Assembly: GCA_031216445.1 (NCBI GenBank)
Contig: CM062196.1
Coordinates: 4,336,001-4,400,000 of the forward strand
From: Lateolabrax maculatus
Lineage: Eukaryota > Chordata > Actinopteri > Acropomatiformes > Lateolabracidae
Direction: 5' to 3'
DNA length: 64,000 bases
Part shown: positions 1-11,277 of the stretch, piece by piece
Numbering within the stretch: the first letter of the stretch is position 1
How the letters are laid out: every line of letters starts with the position of its first letter
Program-made: the position numbers and the translations under genes
Notes under the pieces: generated by a model
The model's input: the letters and a program-made list of their open reading frames with translations, nothing else
Told to the model about the DNA's origin: nothing
Database searches by the model: none

Positions 1-263
1 TGGAGAACAGGAGGCACAGTGCAGTACCTTCATTATTTTAGGTTTTATGTAGGTTCTTAAACAACCTAAAAAGGTAAAATATGAAGGCAATATAATGTGT
101 GTTTCTGTTTACTTATGCTCTATATGCTGAGTATTGTAACAGAATATGTTACTGAGACGTATTAAATTTCCAAGCAGTAAATACATATTGTAGCAATAGT
201 TATCTATGGAGTATGCTGTACCATCATTCCTGACATTAATAAAATGCTATTTATCTCTTGCAG

Positions 264-457
264 AACCCTGCACTGTGACGGACGAAGCCATGAGCGAGCG
301 TAATATTGCCTTCAAATATACACAGGACAAAAAGCTGTATTCTGCCCATAATGATGTAATCGAGTTCAGGTGTGTCGGACGAACAAAACCTGTTGGCACT
401 TTGAATATGCGTCAGAAGTGTGTTGAAGGTGTGATGCACCTGCCCAGATGCCAGTAA
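264..457 (+). CDS. Factor H-related gene A, last CCP exon (partial gene)
   Basis: This is the last coding exon of a gene that begins before the window. A pyrimidine-rich acceptor ending in TTGCAG precedes it and a TAA stop ends it. Starting in phase 1, it encodes one C-terminal CCP (sushi) domain with the four cysteines and a final Arg-Cys-Gln. It differs from the last exon of gene B at 7015-7208 at only a few residues, and the similarity continues into the upstream intron and the 3' UTR, so the two gene ends are segmental duplicates. In the factor H family the last CCP binds C3d and host surface polyanions; that role is inferred here. The upstream exons and the signal peptide are not in view. 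Confidence 0.85.
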
Positions 458-577
458 AGGTTTTTAGCTGACTGGATGTGAGTTGGCTGGAAAAACATGT
501 AAACGATTCAAGTAAAGAGTTAAATCAGTTATGTACTGAACCAGTGTCTATATTTCAGTGCTGTGTGTGGTAATTTT

Positions 578-583
578 AATAAA
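578..583 (+). terminator. Poly(A) signal of gene A
   Basis: AATAAA lies 121 bases after the stop of gene A. The equivalent hexamer stands at nearly the same distance after gene B and gene C, which supports it as the real 3' end signal. Confidence 0.7.
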
Positions 584-1854
584 AAATATATATTCACTTT
601 GTGTTTTTTCTGCCTCAAAAATGAAAAAAAAAAGAATGTTATGAGAGAAAAGTCTAGTGTCCCATTTTGATTCTTTACAGAGGAACTTTACACTTAGATT
701 CTCACAAAGAGTATTGTTGGCATATGATTTTTCCAACAAAACACATATTGTGTGTAAAAAAACACTTCTTCTGCTCAAAATTGGCAGTGGCAGTAAACAC
801 AACACATGGGCCCGCCATGACTGTGCTGTATTCAGAGGTTACACGATATTTAGGGCTTACGAACAGTAATGTAAATATGAGAAACAACAGGGATACGTTT
901 ATGAACTGACACTCGATCTTTAGAGTGTAGTTAATTAGTAGTAGTAATTATGGCTGTGGTTTAATGAGTCAAGAGGAAGTGTCAGGTCAGCTCGTTGGGA
1001 GAACCATGTTCAACCATGTACAACATGATGATAATTAATGCAGCACCCTAAATTACAAAACTGTTTTTTTTTTCTAGAAAATATTTATTTTTAATCTGGC
1101 AACAAAAGCGTGATTAACATTTTTATGGGCATGTTGAGGGAACTCAAAGGACCTGGATATCGTTAGGGAGACTGAAGACTCTGGTGTTGGTTAAAGGATA
1201 AGGCTGGTGATTCTTTATTTTTGTTGCTATCAACAATTCCCATGGAAAGATCAAAAACAACAATGTGTTGGTCCATCTTTCAATCCTTTCTTTTTAGCAA
1301 GCTTTAGTCAAATATCACTAAATAGTGCATTTGTTGGGGACTATTTTCAGCTGTGGATTTGGCGCAATAATGAGTGTTTATGGCAGCAGGACAGCGTATG
1401 TGGGACTGACTCAAAATAAACTACAGTGCCTATGTTGACCATAACGAAGGAGTAAAGTGTAAAGCTTTGGCTAACTGATGCATTTTTGATCATTTTGTGA
1501 CAACAATGTGATTGAATGAGTTCAATGGCACAGAGGAATACAGCAGCATATCACGCTTTGGCGACATAGGCAATACTTGTTAAATTTTTATGGGGTTTGT
1601 AAACAGTAACTTACCTTTTAAATATTCACACTTTAACCAAAACTATGACATGCACTATAACGTGCATAAACCTAACAACATGTGGAAGACAGGACAGGAA
1701 CTTCGGCCTCCATTGCGAACAGTGCGCGTTGGTGTGTTGCAATGCGACATGTGTTGTATAACTCCACTGAGTGGTCCATGTTTTAAACTTCAGAGCTTCA
1801 GAGGACTGGGGACGAACACAGGAATTCTCCTCAGAAAACATTTGTCAAAGGATC
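584..1854 (+). other. Intergenic and 5' region before gene B
   Basis: No gene is visible here. The stretch should contain the promoter and 5' UTR of gene B, whose start codon is at 1855. I see no clear TATA box or other named element. An open frame at 1590-1928 overlaps the gene B signal-peptide exon in another frame and looks like chance. Confidence 0.5.
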
Positions 1855-2230
1855 ATGCAGTGGTCTGTAATCCTTCTGTTTCTCCAACTGTGGGGGAATG
1901 TGGAAGTTTCTTTATCACAGAATGGTAAGTAGGAGTCTTTTAGTTAATAAACTGTTATGATTTAGCTTTGTGCAGATACAAGTGTGTGTTTATATTAAAC
2001 GGAGGATACTGTAGAGAAAGCCTCCTATGCAAACTGCATATTTTAATTTATGGTATTTCCATATCATTATTGTGTGTGTGTGTGTGGGGGGGGGGGGGTA
2101 ATTATAGTCTCAATTATATCTGTACAGATAAAACCATTTATATTCTTGTGTTTCCATATAACTCTTGATTGGCATTAGTGGACTATAAAAATAAAAAGGA
2201 TTTTTGAAACAATGAGCAGTTCGCCCCCCC

Positions 2231-2261
<31 letters not shown>

Positions 2262-5200
2262 ATCTCTCTTTTTTGAAGATGTGACTCAGATACGAGAAGA
2301 GTGACCTCTTTCTTATATTAAATTGGTATCTATGTTGGAATCTAAAATGCCCATGTTTTGGTTCTGATATGTGATTATAATTCACTAGTGTAAAACCTTG
2401 CACATTGTTGTAATATCTTTATCATGATTTTTTTCCTTTAGCTTTGTTAAATCCATGAGGATTAATGTATGTTATAAATGCATCCTACCATTAAATATAC
2501 CACTTGGTTTAGCCAACAAATAGTCGGATGTGCACCACATGTGTATCAAAATATCTGATGAAATATCTGATGGTTATGCAATTGAAACATTACTCATGTA
2601 CTCTTTATCATTATCTGTATATGAGACAAACAATTGATGAAACAATGTAAAACTGATTTTTCTCATGTTGCCATGTTTTTGTCTCTTAGCCTGTTCGAAG
2701 CTCCCCGATGTTACTCACGCCCTTGTGTCAGAATTGACCAAAAAAGCTGAGTACCAAGAAGGAGACGTGATACATTTTACATGTGAACCTGGTTATATAT
2801 CAAGTCAAGTCTCCAAATATGTATGTACGAGAGGGGGCTGGCTGTCAATCCGTCAGGGAACGTGCTACTGTGAGTTAAACGGCTTTCTGTTCTACTCTTT
2901 TGCTTTTGATTGAATGCTACAGCATGTGGACAGAAATTTGAGGAGAACCACTTTGGTCCATTGTCAATAAAATGAAAAAGAAAAATGTGTCCCCTAGAGT
3001 AAAAAGGACGTGTTTAATGCTATTTAATGAGTATACTATATAACATCTACACTAAGTGAATGTTTTTATCGATATGCCTGTTTATAGTCAGGGGTGTTTG
3101 CCAATTCCTCTCCCCAAAATAACCTCTACAAGAAGGTGGACTGCACAGTGTCGGAAATGGTAAACTAGATGAGGATCAAGTGATTGATATGTTGTTCGTG
3201 TGCACTTTACACTTCAATTTGTTATTGTTTTGTTCAGTGTTGTGGTCATTGTTTGTAGTCCATATGTGTTATGTGTTCAACAGCTGAAAAGAACTTTGCC
3301 AACCCCACACAAACCCTGTGCATGAGACAATGTGTTTAATCTCCTCTTCTTTTCCCACGTTGCCATGTTGTTGCTTGTCAGCATGTTCAACGCTCCCAGA
3401 CGTTCCTCACGCCCACATTTCAGAAGAGACCAAAAAAACTGAGTACCACGAAGGAGACGTGATAGATTTCACATGTGAACCTGGTTATACGTCGGCCCTA
3501 ACCATCAGATACGTATGCATGAGCAAGGGCTGGCTGACAGTCGGTCAGGGAAGGTGCCACTGTGAGTTGATTGGCTTTCTGTTCTCCTCGTTCACCACCA
3601 ACTGAATGACTACTGTTGCTGATCATGTAGCATGATTGCAGGAATCTGCTTACACTGATGTAAACTGTGATTATTTCATTCACTGTCTTCCCTTGGCGGT
3701 GCAGGGCAATAGATGAAAAAGAGACTGTGATGTTGGCTAATGAAATGGGTGTTTGTGTTTAGTTTCAGCTTCCGGCTGTGACCCTTCACCTGCAGATGAA
3801 GGGATCACAGTAAAAGGTTTACCAGAAAGTGATAGTCCCATACTTCCTGATCATGTAATCACATTCAGCTGTGATGATCCTGGGAAATATCTGAATGGCA
3901 GTTCAGTGCTGATATGTGGTGAAGATGGACAGTGGAATAATCCATTCCCTACTTGCGTAGGTAAATATCAGCATGACAGTGAACCAAATTTCCACATAAG
4001 AAGCTTTTTTATTTATATTGTAGCATGTTGTATACCCTTTAAATCAGGAGAGGCTTCATTTGTTTAGAAGAGTGAACAATATTTAAGTATGCAATAGATA
4101 TGAGAATAGTAAAAAGTCTTTGGACTCCATTGTGACATCATTATATTTTATGGGGGTAGAGAAACGATGCATAGTATAGGATAGCCCCCTGAATCAAAAC
4201 AGTAACATTACGGGCCAGAAAACCAAAACAAAGAGCTGAGGGGAACTGAAGAGTCCAGTGATAATTCTCTGTGGGTTCATCACTACAACCCCTTTCACAT
4301 AAAAAGTAGTGATGTGAATATAACATGCTACTGTGTATACTGTATAAACCCCTTGATTAAACACATTCTCTTCTCAAAGCAGACAAATGCAAAGTCACAG
4401 GTGTACCAAGCAACGTACGCATCAAAACACGTGTACTGGACAATCAACTACAAAAAGGACAAAAGTTAAGGTTTGATTGCCGCAACCGTGGAGAAACTCT
4501 TCGAGGGAATGAAGTGGTTGAATGTTTAACAGGCGGACAGTGGAGTGAGCCCTTCCCAACATGTGGAGGTAAATAAAAGATTAAAAAAAGATTATCCATG
4601 ACCCAACTTTAAGATGTTTCCCACAGTGCACTGCAATCTCAGAGATCCTTGATTTGTTTGTTTTTATGTCAGGACGTGTTTGACTGTTAAGCCAATGCCA
4701 GTTTGACTGATAGAAATAACTGTAATTTAGACACATTTTCACCTTGTATAAACATGCGATTTGTATTCGGACAACTTATCTTGATAAGGAAATATGCATG
4801 TCAGTGCTGGCATACACATTCAATCAAAAATCAACGCCTGTGAACATAACCCAGGGAGGGATTATGTTTCTCACCATAACAGAATTGGGAAAAACATTTT
4901 ATACTATTTAAATGTAATTTTGTGGAGACAGAGCTGAGCAAAAGCTACAGGCGAGCCCTGCTTCTGCAAAGGAAAAATAAGTAGAGCCCACCTCCCCAAT
5001 CGCTTTGGGAGATTTTCAAGGGACTGCGACAATGTGGAAAATGAGGGTCATGTGACCGACTGCGTGGCCAAGATAGCACTAGTGCTAGCAAACTTCTCCA
5101 CTGGCACAGATTATTTTCCAGTATTTATTAAGTACGTTTAGTCTGGTGAACAAAGCAACTGAGAACAAGTCTTAGTCTGTCACATGACCCTCATCTTGCA

Positions 5201-7208
5201 CTTGATATCGGTCCATCTGGCGTATCCTGCTTCACTTCGCTTGACCAGGGACACAGCAAGTCCTCCAGCTACAGGAATGTTTAATGACACCAGGTATACA
5301 TGAAGTCCCATAATCAGAGATCATTATCTGGATCACGTAGCCAGATAAACAGTACATATTAATACTAGGCTTAAATGTAGTTATAAAAGCTCAGAATAGA
5401 TACATACACTCAGTGGCCAGTTTATTAGGTATACCCAACCTAACTGATGCAGAGCTGCTGTATTAGACTGCAATAGATATGGTGTAGCTGATAAAGCGGT
5501 ATTGCATGCAGACTTCTATAAGAAAAACACTAAAAGAGCTGTTCTGGAAATTACTTATGTCTTTATTTATGTGGTTGTATACATTTTCTTTAAAGGTCAC
5601 AAAACATGACTGCAAAATACTGTGCAAACATCTGTCACTCTATTATCATTGTGGAGCAGTTATGACTTTTTTTACCTTAACTTGTATTTTCTCTGTCCGT
5701 GCCCACATTCTTTTAGCTCCTTTGGATTGTGAGAGACCTCCAGCCCTTGTGGATGGAGACACACAGGGAACTTCTCAATACCATTACAGACATGGTGACA
5801 GGGTTCGATACACCTGTCAGAATTTCTACACTCTGGAGGGTGAGCCGCACAAAACCTGTAACAACGGTAAATGGATTGGACAGATGAGATGCATCAGTAA
5901 GTTACAATTTCTATTTCTCGTATTACATTCTATGAGGATTTTGGATAGGTAAAACAGTTTTTGGTTTCCAGTGTTTGCATGTAGCAGGTTGATTTATTAA
6001 TCAATATTTAACATTATATATTAATTATACAGCTCCATTACACATTATAGTCATTAAACATTACATAATAAAAGGTGGACAAGCACTAAAGAAGAAGAAC
6101 CAGGCAACAATGTTCATAAATTATGCTGGCAACAGAGCAACAACTCTGCCCTACAAAGCCAAGACACAGTAACTACATATTTGGTGAAAATTTAGAGGAC
6201 AAATCAGACTTTTTGGCATAATTTTTTTTTAATTTCTGTCATAGTTTCTGTGAGGTAGCATGTAAAATCGTCACACAGAGACAGACAACTAGTCAACTAA
6301 AGCTAAAGCTTATTTTACTTCCTAATTTTCCCCTAACTGTTATCTGTAACTGCAAAAAAGGACAGTCCTGCTCAAGTTAATTATAGCAAAGTAACAGTAA
6401 CACTAGGCCAACCGCCATCTCAGCTTTTGACTGGTGAAATTCTTGTAAATCACATATTTAAACAGTCTATTGATTTGAATATAGTTTAAATATTAATGTC
6501 AACATATGATAACAAAATCATATGTTGACAGAAATACACCTAATCACTACAACGATGTAAAAAATATTATTATTATCACAATAAAAGTTTTTTTTTTCAT
6601 TTTTAAAGAAAATAATATTTGAGTACGGCCTAGACCTACTTTATGTGAAAAGTGTCTTGAGATAACAGTTGTTATGATTTGGTGCTATAAAAATAAAATT
6701 CACTTGACTTGACTAAAACAAAACAGTTCAAATGGACAATAAAGGTGAGAGAGCACATTTTGTTCGTAGATACTGTGTTGTTTAAAGGCAGAGTGCAGTA
6801 TCAGCATTTTGTTGGTCTTACGTAGGTTCTTGATCATCCTATCAAATGAAGTCAATAGAATCTTTCTATCTGTTTCATAGTTTGCTGATTAGTATGCTCT
6901 ATATGTTGAGTACACACCACATATATCTTTGTATCCAAGACTAGCAATAGTTGTCTATGGAGTATGCTGTACCGTCATTCCTGACATTGATAAAATGCTA
7001 TTTATCTCTTGCAGAACCCTGCACTATGACTGACGAAGCCATGAGCGAGCGTAATATTGCCTTCAAATATACACAGGACAAAAAGCTGTATTCTGCCCAC
7101 AATGATGTAATCGAGTTCAGGTGTGTCGGACGAACAATACCTGTTGGCACTTTGAATATGCGTCAGAAGTGTGTTGAAGGTGTGATCCACCTGCCCAGAT
7201 GCCAGTAA
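1855..7208 (+). CDS. Complement factor H-related protein, six CCP domains (gene B)
   Basis: Likely a secreted regulator that binds C3b/C3d on surfaces. Exons read by eye: 1855-1924 (signal peptide), 2690-2869, 3382-3561, 3769-3960, 4383-4568, 5717-5896, 7015-7208. All internal boundaries are phase 1, the lengths sum to 1182 nt, and the product is 393 residues. Exon 1 gives Met-Gln-Trp followed by a Leu/Phe-rich core, a good signal peptide. Each later exon encodes one CCP with four cysteines and a Trp before the fourth. CCP1 and CCP2 are close copies of each other (both contain EGDVI.FTCEPGYTS-like sequence). CCP3 could start at 3763 instead of 3769 because two in-frame AGs compete. The 4383-4568 exon is short and easily missed. 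The last CCP matches gene A. Whether it acts as factor H or competes with it cannot be told from sequence. Confidence 0.82.
2066..2251 (+). repeat. G-run and long C-run in gene B intron 1
   Basis: A short TG repeat runs into about 11 consecutive G near 2088-2098. About 125 bases later a run of 28 C (2224-2251) is followed by 9-10 A. The two runs are complementary, so they could pair within one strand. The C-run is also of a length where polymerase slippage or assembly error is common. Confidence 0.85.
5400..5475 (+). repeat. Fragment of a teleost interspersed repeat
   Basis: The segment contains cagtggccagtttattaggt and ends in a block like tattagactgcaatag. Both blocks also occur in the inverted-repeat element in ASPM intron 3 (43128-43468). 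This copy is short and probably truncated. It lies in the intron before the fifth CCP exon of gene B. Confidence 0.6.
6622..6717 (+). repeat. Interspersed repeat tail, copy 1
   Basis: The segment includes atgtgaaaagtgtcttgaga and an end like tcacttgacttgac. A second copy in the same orientation is in an ASPM intron at 27775-27862. This tail is common downstream of retroelements in fish genomes. It lies in the last intron of gene B. Confidence 0.65.
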
Positions 7209-7353
7209 AGGTTTTAGTTAACTAGAAGTGACCGACCTGAGACATCTGGACAAACATGTAAATGATTAACTAGAGTACAGTTTGACAATTTGTAAGTACA
7301 GTTGTGAACTAATGTGGTGTGTCTACTTCAATGCTGTCAACTGTGACAGTTTT

Positions 7354-7359
7354 AATAAA
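7354..7359 (+). terminator. Poly(A) signal of gene B
   Basis: AATAAA lies 146 bases after the TAA stop of gene B, in 3' UTR sequence similar to that of gene A. Confidence 0.7.
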
Positions 7360-7639
7360 ATATACATGTTTACTCGGTCTGTTTCTTCTTCCACAATCAG
7401 ATGCATGTATTATGAGCGAAAACATCTACATATTTCCCCTTTAAATGGTTATGTGGATCAGACACTAATTTCTATTTATTGGTCAGGCCTGTAATGCTGC
7501 AATAGTTAAGCTCAATGCCTTTAATGATTTCTTTGTATTTTTAATAAAACATTTAAATACATTAGGGATAAGGTATTCAGTATAGCAGGTACTAAATATA
7601 TAGTATAATGCCCATACTGGAAACATGTCTGTAGTGTTG

Positions 7640-7785
7640 GAGTATATTTATTCAAGCATTTTACTTTGTACAGTTTGAAGATACTTTTAGGCCTACTACA
7701 CTTAAGTTTTTCCATTTTATGCTATTTTACACTTCTACTCCACCACATTTCAAAGGGAAATATTGTACTATTCCATTAAAAGTTA
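7640..7785 (+). repeat. Interspersed repeat, copy 1
   Basis: The sequence resembles a common teleost repeat with the phrase ttctactccaccacatttca followed by agggaaatattgtact. Another copy is beside the tRNA gene at 47155-47305. Confidence 0.55.
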
Positions 7786-8536
7786 GGTGACAGCTATCGC
7801 CCCTTGACTTGTCAGATTAAGATTTTACATTAAAAAAATATGATTAGATTATAAAATACAACACATGTAGTTGAAGCCCATTATGTCGTTTTCCTTCTAA
7901 ACTTTCAGATGGTTACATTTAAATCACTGTTTGCATCTCCAAAAGGTCAGATTATCTACAGAAATTATGTTATTCTTCTTCCATTAATCATCTCACATCC
8001 CCTCAGATTTATCTTGTGACCTTGTAGAGGGGCCCGGTCTCTGAGAACCACTGGACTGTAGTGTCCTTGTTTCAAACACGGAAGTGATAAAAGTCGCTGG
8101 AAACAGATGACGGGGCGGCTGGGAGTCTGAGCAGTCCGCCACTGTGTTCTTTGATGGCAGTTAACTAGTTGTGTTAGTATAGCTGACTTTGATGTTAGTT
8201 TTGGGATTGTGATTGTGAAAGAGTATATGTTAACTTATAGAGGAACTTGTGTATAATGCACTCAGTAAAGGGGTAGTTGCCTCTGTTGTATTGTGTTTTG
8301 GTTAAACATTTACAAAGTAAAGAGTAGACAGGCTTTTGTTTTTTGTTTATGTCCTCTGCATATGCCAGTCAGATAGCTCTGAATTTAAATTAGGTGGAAG
8401 AAGAGGTTGTGTTACGCTACATCGGTCAACGTCACCTTACTCCCTAAGGAAGCCGGGTGTAAATAGCCGAATATCTGCCATTTGTCTATTTTTACCCTGG
8501 TGCCAATAGACACATTTAATTAAATTTGTCCATTAC

Positions 8537-8731
8537 CTACTGCACTGTGAATGGTGAAATGATGAAGGAACACAGCATTGCATTTAAATTTAGCAAGGAC
8601 AAAAAACCCATATTCTGCTATAGTAATGAATTGAGGTCAGGTGCACCAAAGGAAGAACCCACTGGAACAGGGAGATTGTGTGGGTGTTTTGATGGTGTGA
8701 CTGCCCGACGACCCTGCCCTCTTGCCAGTAA
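8537..8731 (+). pseudogene. Decayed last CCP exon (relic 1)
   Basis: The sequence lines up with the last exons of genes A and B: a Cys-Thr-Val start, the block IAFK.. DKK in the middle, and the Pro-Cys/Cys-Gln region at the end. The acceptor AG has been lost (the equivalent reads ttacctac), the second half is frameshifted relative to intact copies and the cysteine pattern is broken. The 3' flank still matches the gene B 3' UTR (tttagttaactggaagtgac here). It is therefore the remains of a whole gene end and not a chance match. Confidence 0.75.
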
Positions 8732-8899
8732 AAGCTTTAGTTAACTGGAAGTGACATGAGCTGGTTGGACAAACATGTAAATGATTAACCAAAGGAAAGA
8801 GGTAGACAAGTACTGTTTAAGATCAGTCATCTGTCCCCAATTGAGTGCTATCATCTATTACAATTTCAATCAAACTTACAGTAAATTAACAGTTTATTG

Positions 8900-9400
8900 G
8901 ATTTCGCCTGCATCATTGTACTGAAACAACTCTTATTGAGGTCCTAAATGACATTCCAATGAACAATGATGTTGTAATTATTTGATCTCACCATTACTTT
9001 TGAAATAGTTGTTCACATGTTATTGTTGTCTGTTCTTTTGGTCACCTCAAGGATCAATATGTGAGCCACTTTTGTTCAATCTGTATATGCTGCTGTTAAG
9101 CCAGATCTTTCAAAACAATAACATTAGTTTCCATACTTATGCAGACGATGTGAAAATATATATTTCTGTTATGTCATAAGACTACGGACCCACTGAGGAA
9201 ATTAATGGCTGGTGTACCAAAATTATCTTTTTGCAAAATAAGTTAAAACTGAAGGAGTGTGTTTGCCACCCATTATGAGAGACAGAAAATTATTTGAACT
9301 TCTTATCTATTTAAACTGTGTGTCAGGCAGGAAATCTGGGAGTTGTTTTGGGCTGTAAATTTTAGCTGTCATTTTGAATCAGTTATAGCATCTGCATTCT
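8900..9400 (+). mobile_element. Degenerate LINE reverse-transcriptase fragment
   Basis: From 9042 one frame reads SPQGSICEPLLFNLYML, followed by HTYADDVKIYISV. These correspond to the PQGS..GPLLF and YADD motifs of LINE reverse transcriptases. Further along, near 9331-9380, NLGVVLG appears, another conserved block of the same protein. Upstream near 8930, the phrase ALIEVLND-like is recognisable. The frame is broken by stops, so the element is dead. It looks L2/CR1-like, but the clade is not certain. Confidence 0.75.
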
Positions 9401-9407
9401 TGGTTAG

Positions 9408-10185
9408 GGTGTATAGCACCTTTCATCAACAAGGCAATTCAGTGCTTTACATAAGAAATAATGGCATTAAGACGAGACTTAAAAGAAACACATGGCAATA
9501 TAAAAAGACAATACAAAAAGACAAACATTGCATTTAAAAAAGGATTAGGTAAACTAGAAGATTAAAATAGAATAATGCAGACTAAGCACTACAATAAAAA
9601 TGACAGTGTAACTAAAGTTCAGTGCAAGATATGAATAGTCCCAAATTTAACTTAATAAAATGCAGTGGCAAACAGAAAAGTCTTAACCCTGAAGTGGATG
9701 AGAATTGGACTGATGTGGTCTCTCCTGGTTTTAGTGAGGACTTTCGCAACAGTGTTCTGAATCAGCCGTCTAATCAACTTTTTAGAGAGACCTGTAGAAA
9801 CAGTGGTTGAGCCTACTGAAGGTAAATGCAAGTAATTTTTTCTTAATCTTGCTAAAATGTAATCCTTTAATTCTTGATATATTCTTAAAATGATGGTTAG
9901 TTGATTTTGTAATTGTCTTAATGTGGATGTTAAAATGTAGGTCTGAGTCCATGACTACACCTAGATTTCTGACCTGGTTTGTGTTCTTTAACTTTGGCGA
10001 CTTAAGCTAAACGCTGACTTTCAATCATTCTTATTTTGGGGCCAAAGACAATTACGTCTGTTTTATCTTTGTTTAACTGGAGGAAATATCGGCGTGGCCA
10101 ATGATTGATTTGTTCAATGCACTTATGGAACCACAGTCACCTGGTGATATCAGTATAGAATTTTGTGTCGTCAGCATAATTATCG
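9408..10185 (+). repeat. Old teleost interspersed repeat
   Basis: The segment begins with a tagcacctttcat block shared with 18055-18115. It continues with phrases typical of a dispersed fish repeat (ggactgatgtggtctctcct, then agtccatgactacacctaga, then cgtcagcataattatcgg). The open frame at 9622-9810 lies within it and is not a gene. With the LINE fragment it fills most of the gap between genes B and C. Confidence 0.6.
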
Positions 10186-11277
10186 GAAGATATTTTGTTG
10201 TTTTCTACAGTTTGTCAGTTTGTCATGCCAAAGTAAAATGTGTTATTAACCATTAACCAAGTTTGAATGCAGTGCATGAATAAGTATATAGAATTAGGTT
10301 TTAAAATTGCGAAAAAAATAAGCAGTATTCTCTGTTCTGCAACACTGGCTGTGGAACTAACAAGGCATCAGCTGGGACGGCTGGGTCAGGAACAGGCTTT
10401 GGATCGGTGGCCTATAGTGCATTGACACACAGTAAAGGCAAAATAATTGTGTAATTTTCTCATGAACCTAGTGAGATATCAAATTAAACCATGATTTGAT
10501 GAAAATGCATATCAGCTGTTAACACATCCCTTTCTCTGAATTTGCTTGGTATCTGATAGATCCCTCCTGCTGATTGAAAATCGTAATAGTTTCATGTCAG
10601 AAATTGGTGACAAATGTTCTGAGGAATGATTTGTGCTTAATATGTGTTTTCAGCGATAGACACACGTAACTTCTCATCATCCACTCTTGATCGAGTTTCG
10701 AACTGAAAATTAGCTCTTTTCTTATTTTCTTATTTCACATTCATTGAAGATGAGAAGAGCCTGAGCTGACTCTGAAATACAACATGTTTTGTTTGCTTAG
10801 TTGATTTCTGCAAATGATTATCAAGAAGGAAAACAGCAAATAAACGCTTACAAGAATACTCTTCTTTTGTCACTAAATGATAAGCATAGCGAAGCCTGAC
10901 TATGCAGGGACATTAAACCACTGAACACTAATTGTATTGCATTAAACAAACAAAAAAAAAACATATGTGTTGTTATGTTATTTAGCTTAATCCTATCCAT
11001 GATTCATTGAGCTTATTCTGCAATATAAATCTTATTCATATGTACATGAACATAAGAAAGACATCCTGGTTTTTGAAACTTTTTATGTGTGTCATATAAG
11101 GTGTTAAGGTTCCTCTTTTTCTGTTCCCTATGAGACTGTGATTGTAGTTGAAGGACTTGCGTAAATCATTGAGCAATCTCTTTGTTGCATGTGAAATCCA
11201 CAGCTCATTCTGTCTGTAACAGTGTTTCAGTCTCCAGTTTCTTCTTCTGTTTGGCGGCTCAGGGTAATGAAGATAAA
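10186..11277 (+). other. 5' region before gene C
   Basis: No gene is seen. The last few hundred bases before the ATG at 11278 should hold the promoter and 5' UTR of gene C. I could not place a TATA box or start site. A minus-strand open frame at 11036-11326 shows no recognisable protein. Confidence 0.45.

Noticed and set aside
1590..1928. A 112-residue + strand open frame
   Set aside because: It overlaps the gene B signal-peptide exon in a different frame and shows no domain. The signal exon at 1855-1924 with its GT donor explains the region better.
9622..9810. A 62-residue open frame
   Set aside because: It lies inside an old dispersed repeat and contains no recognisable protein.
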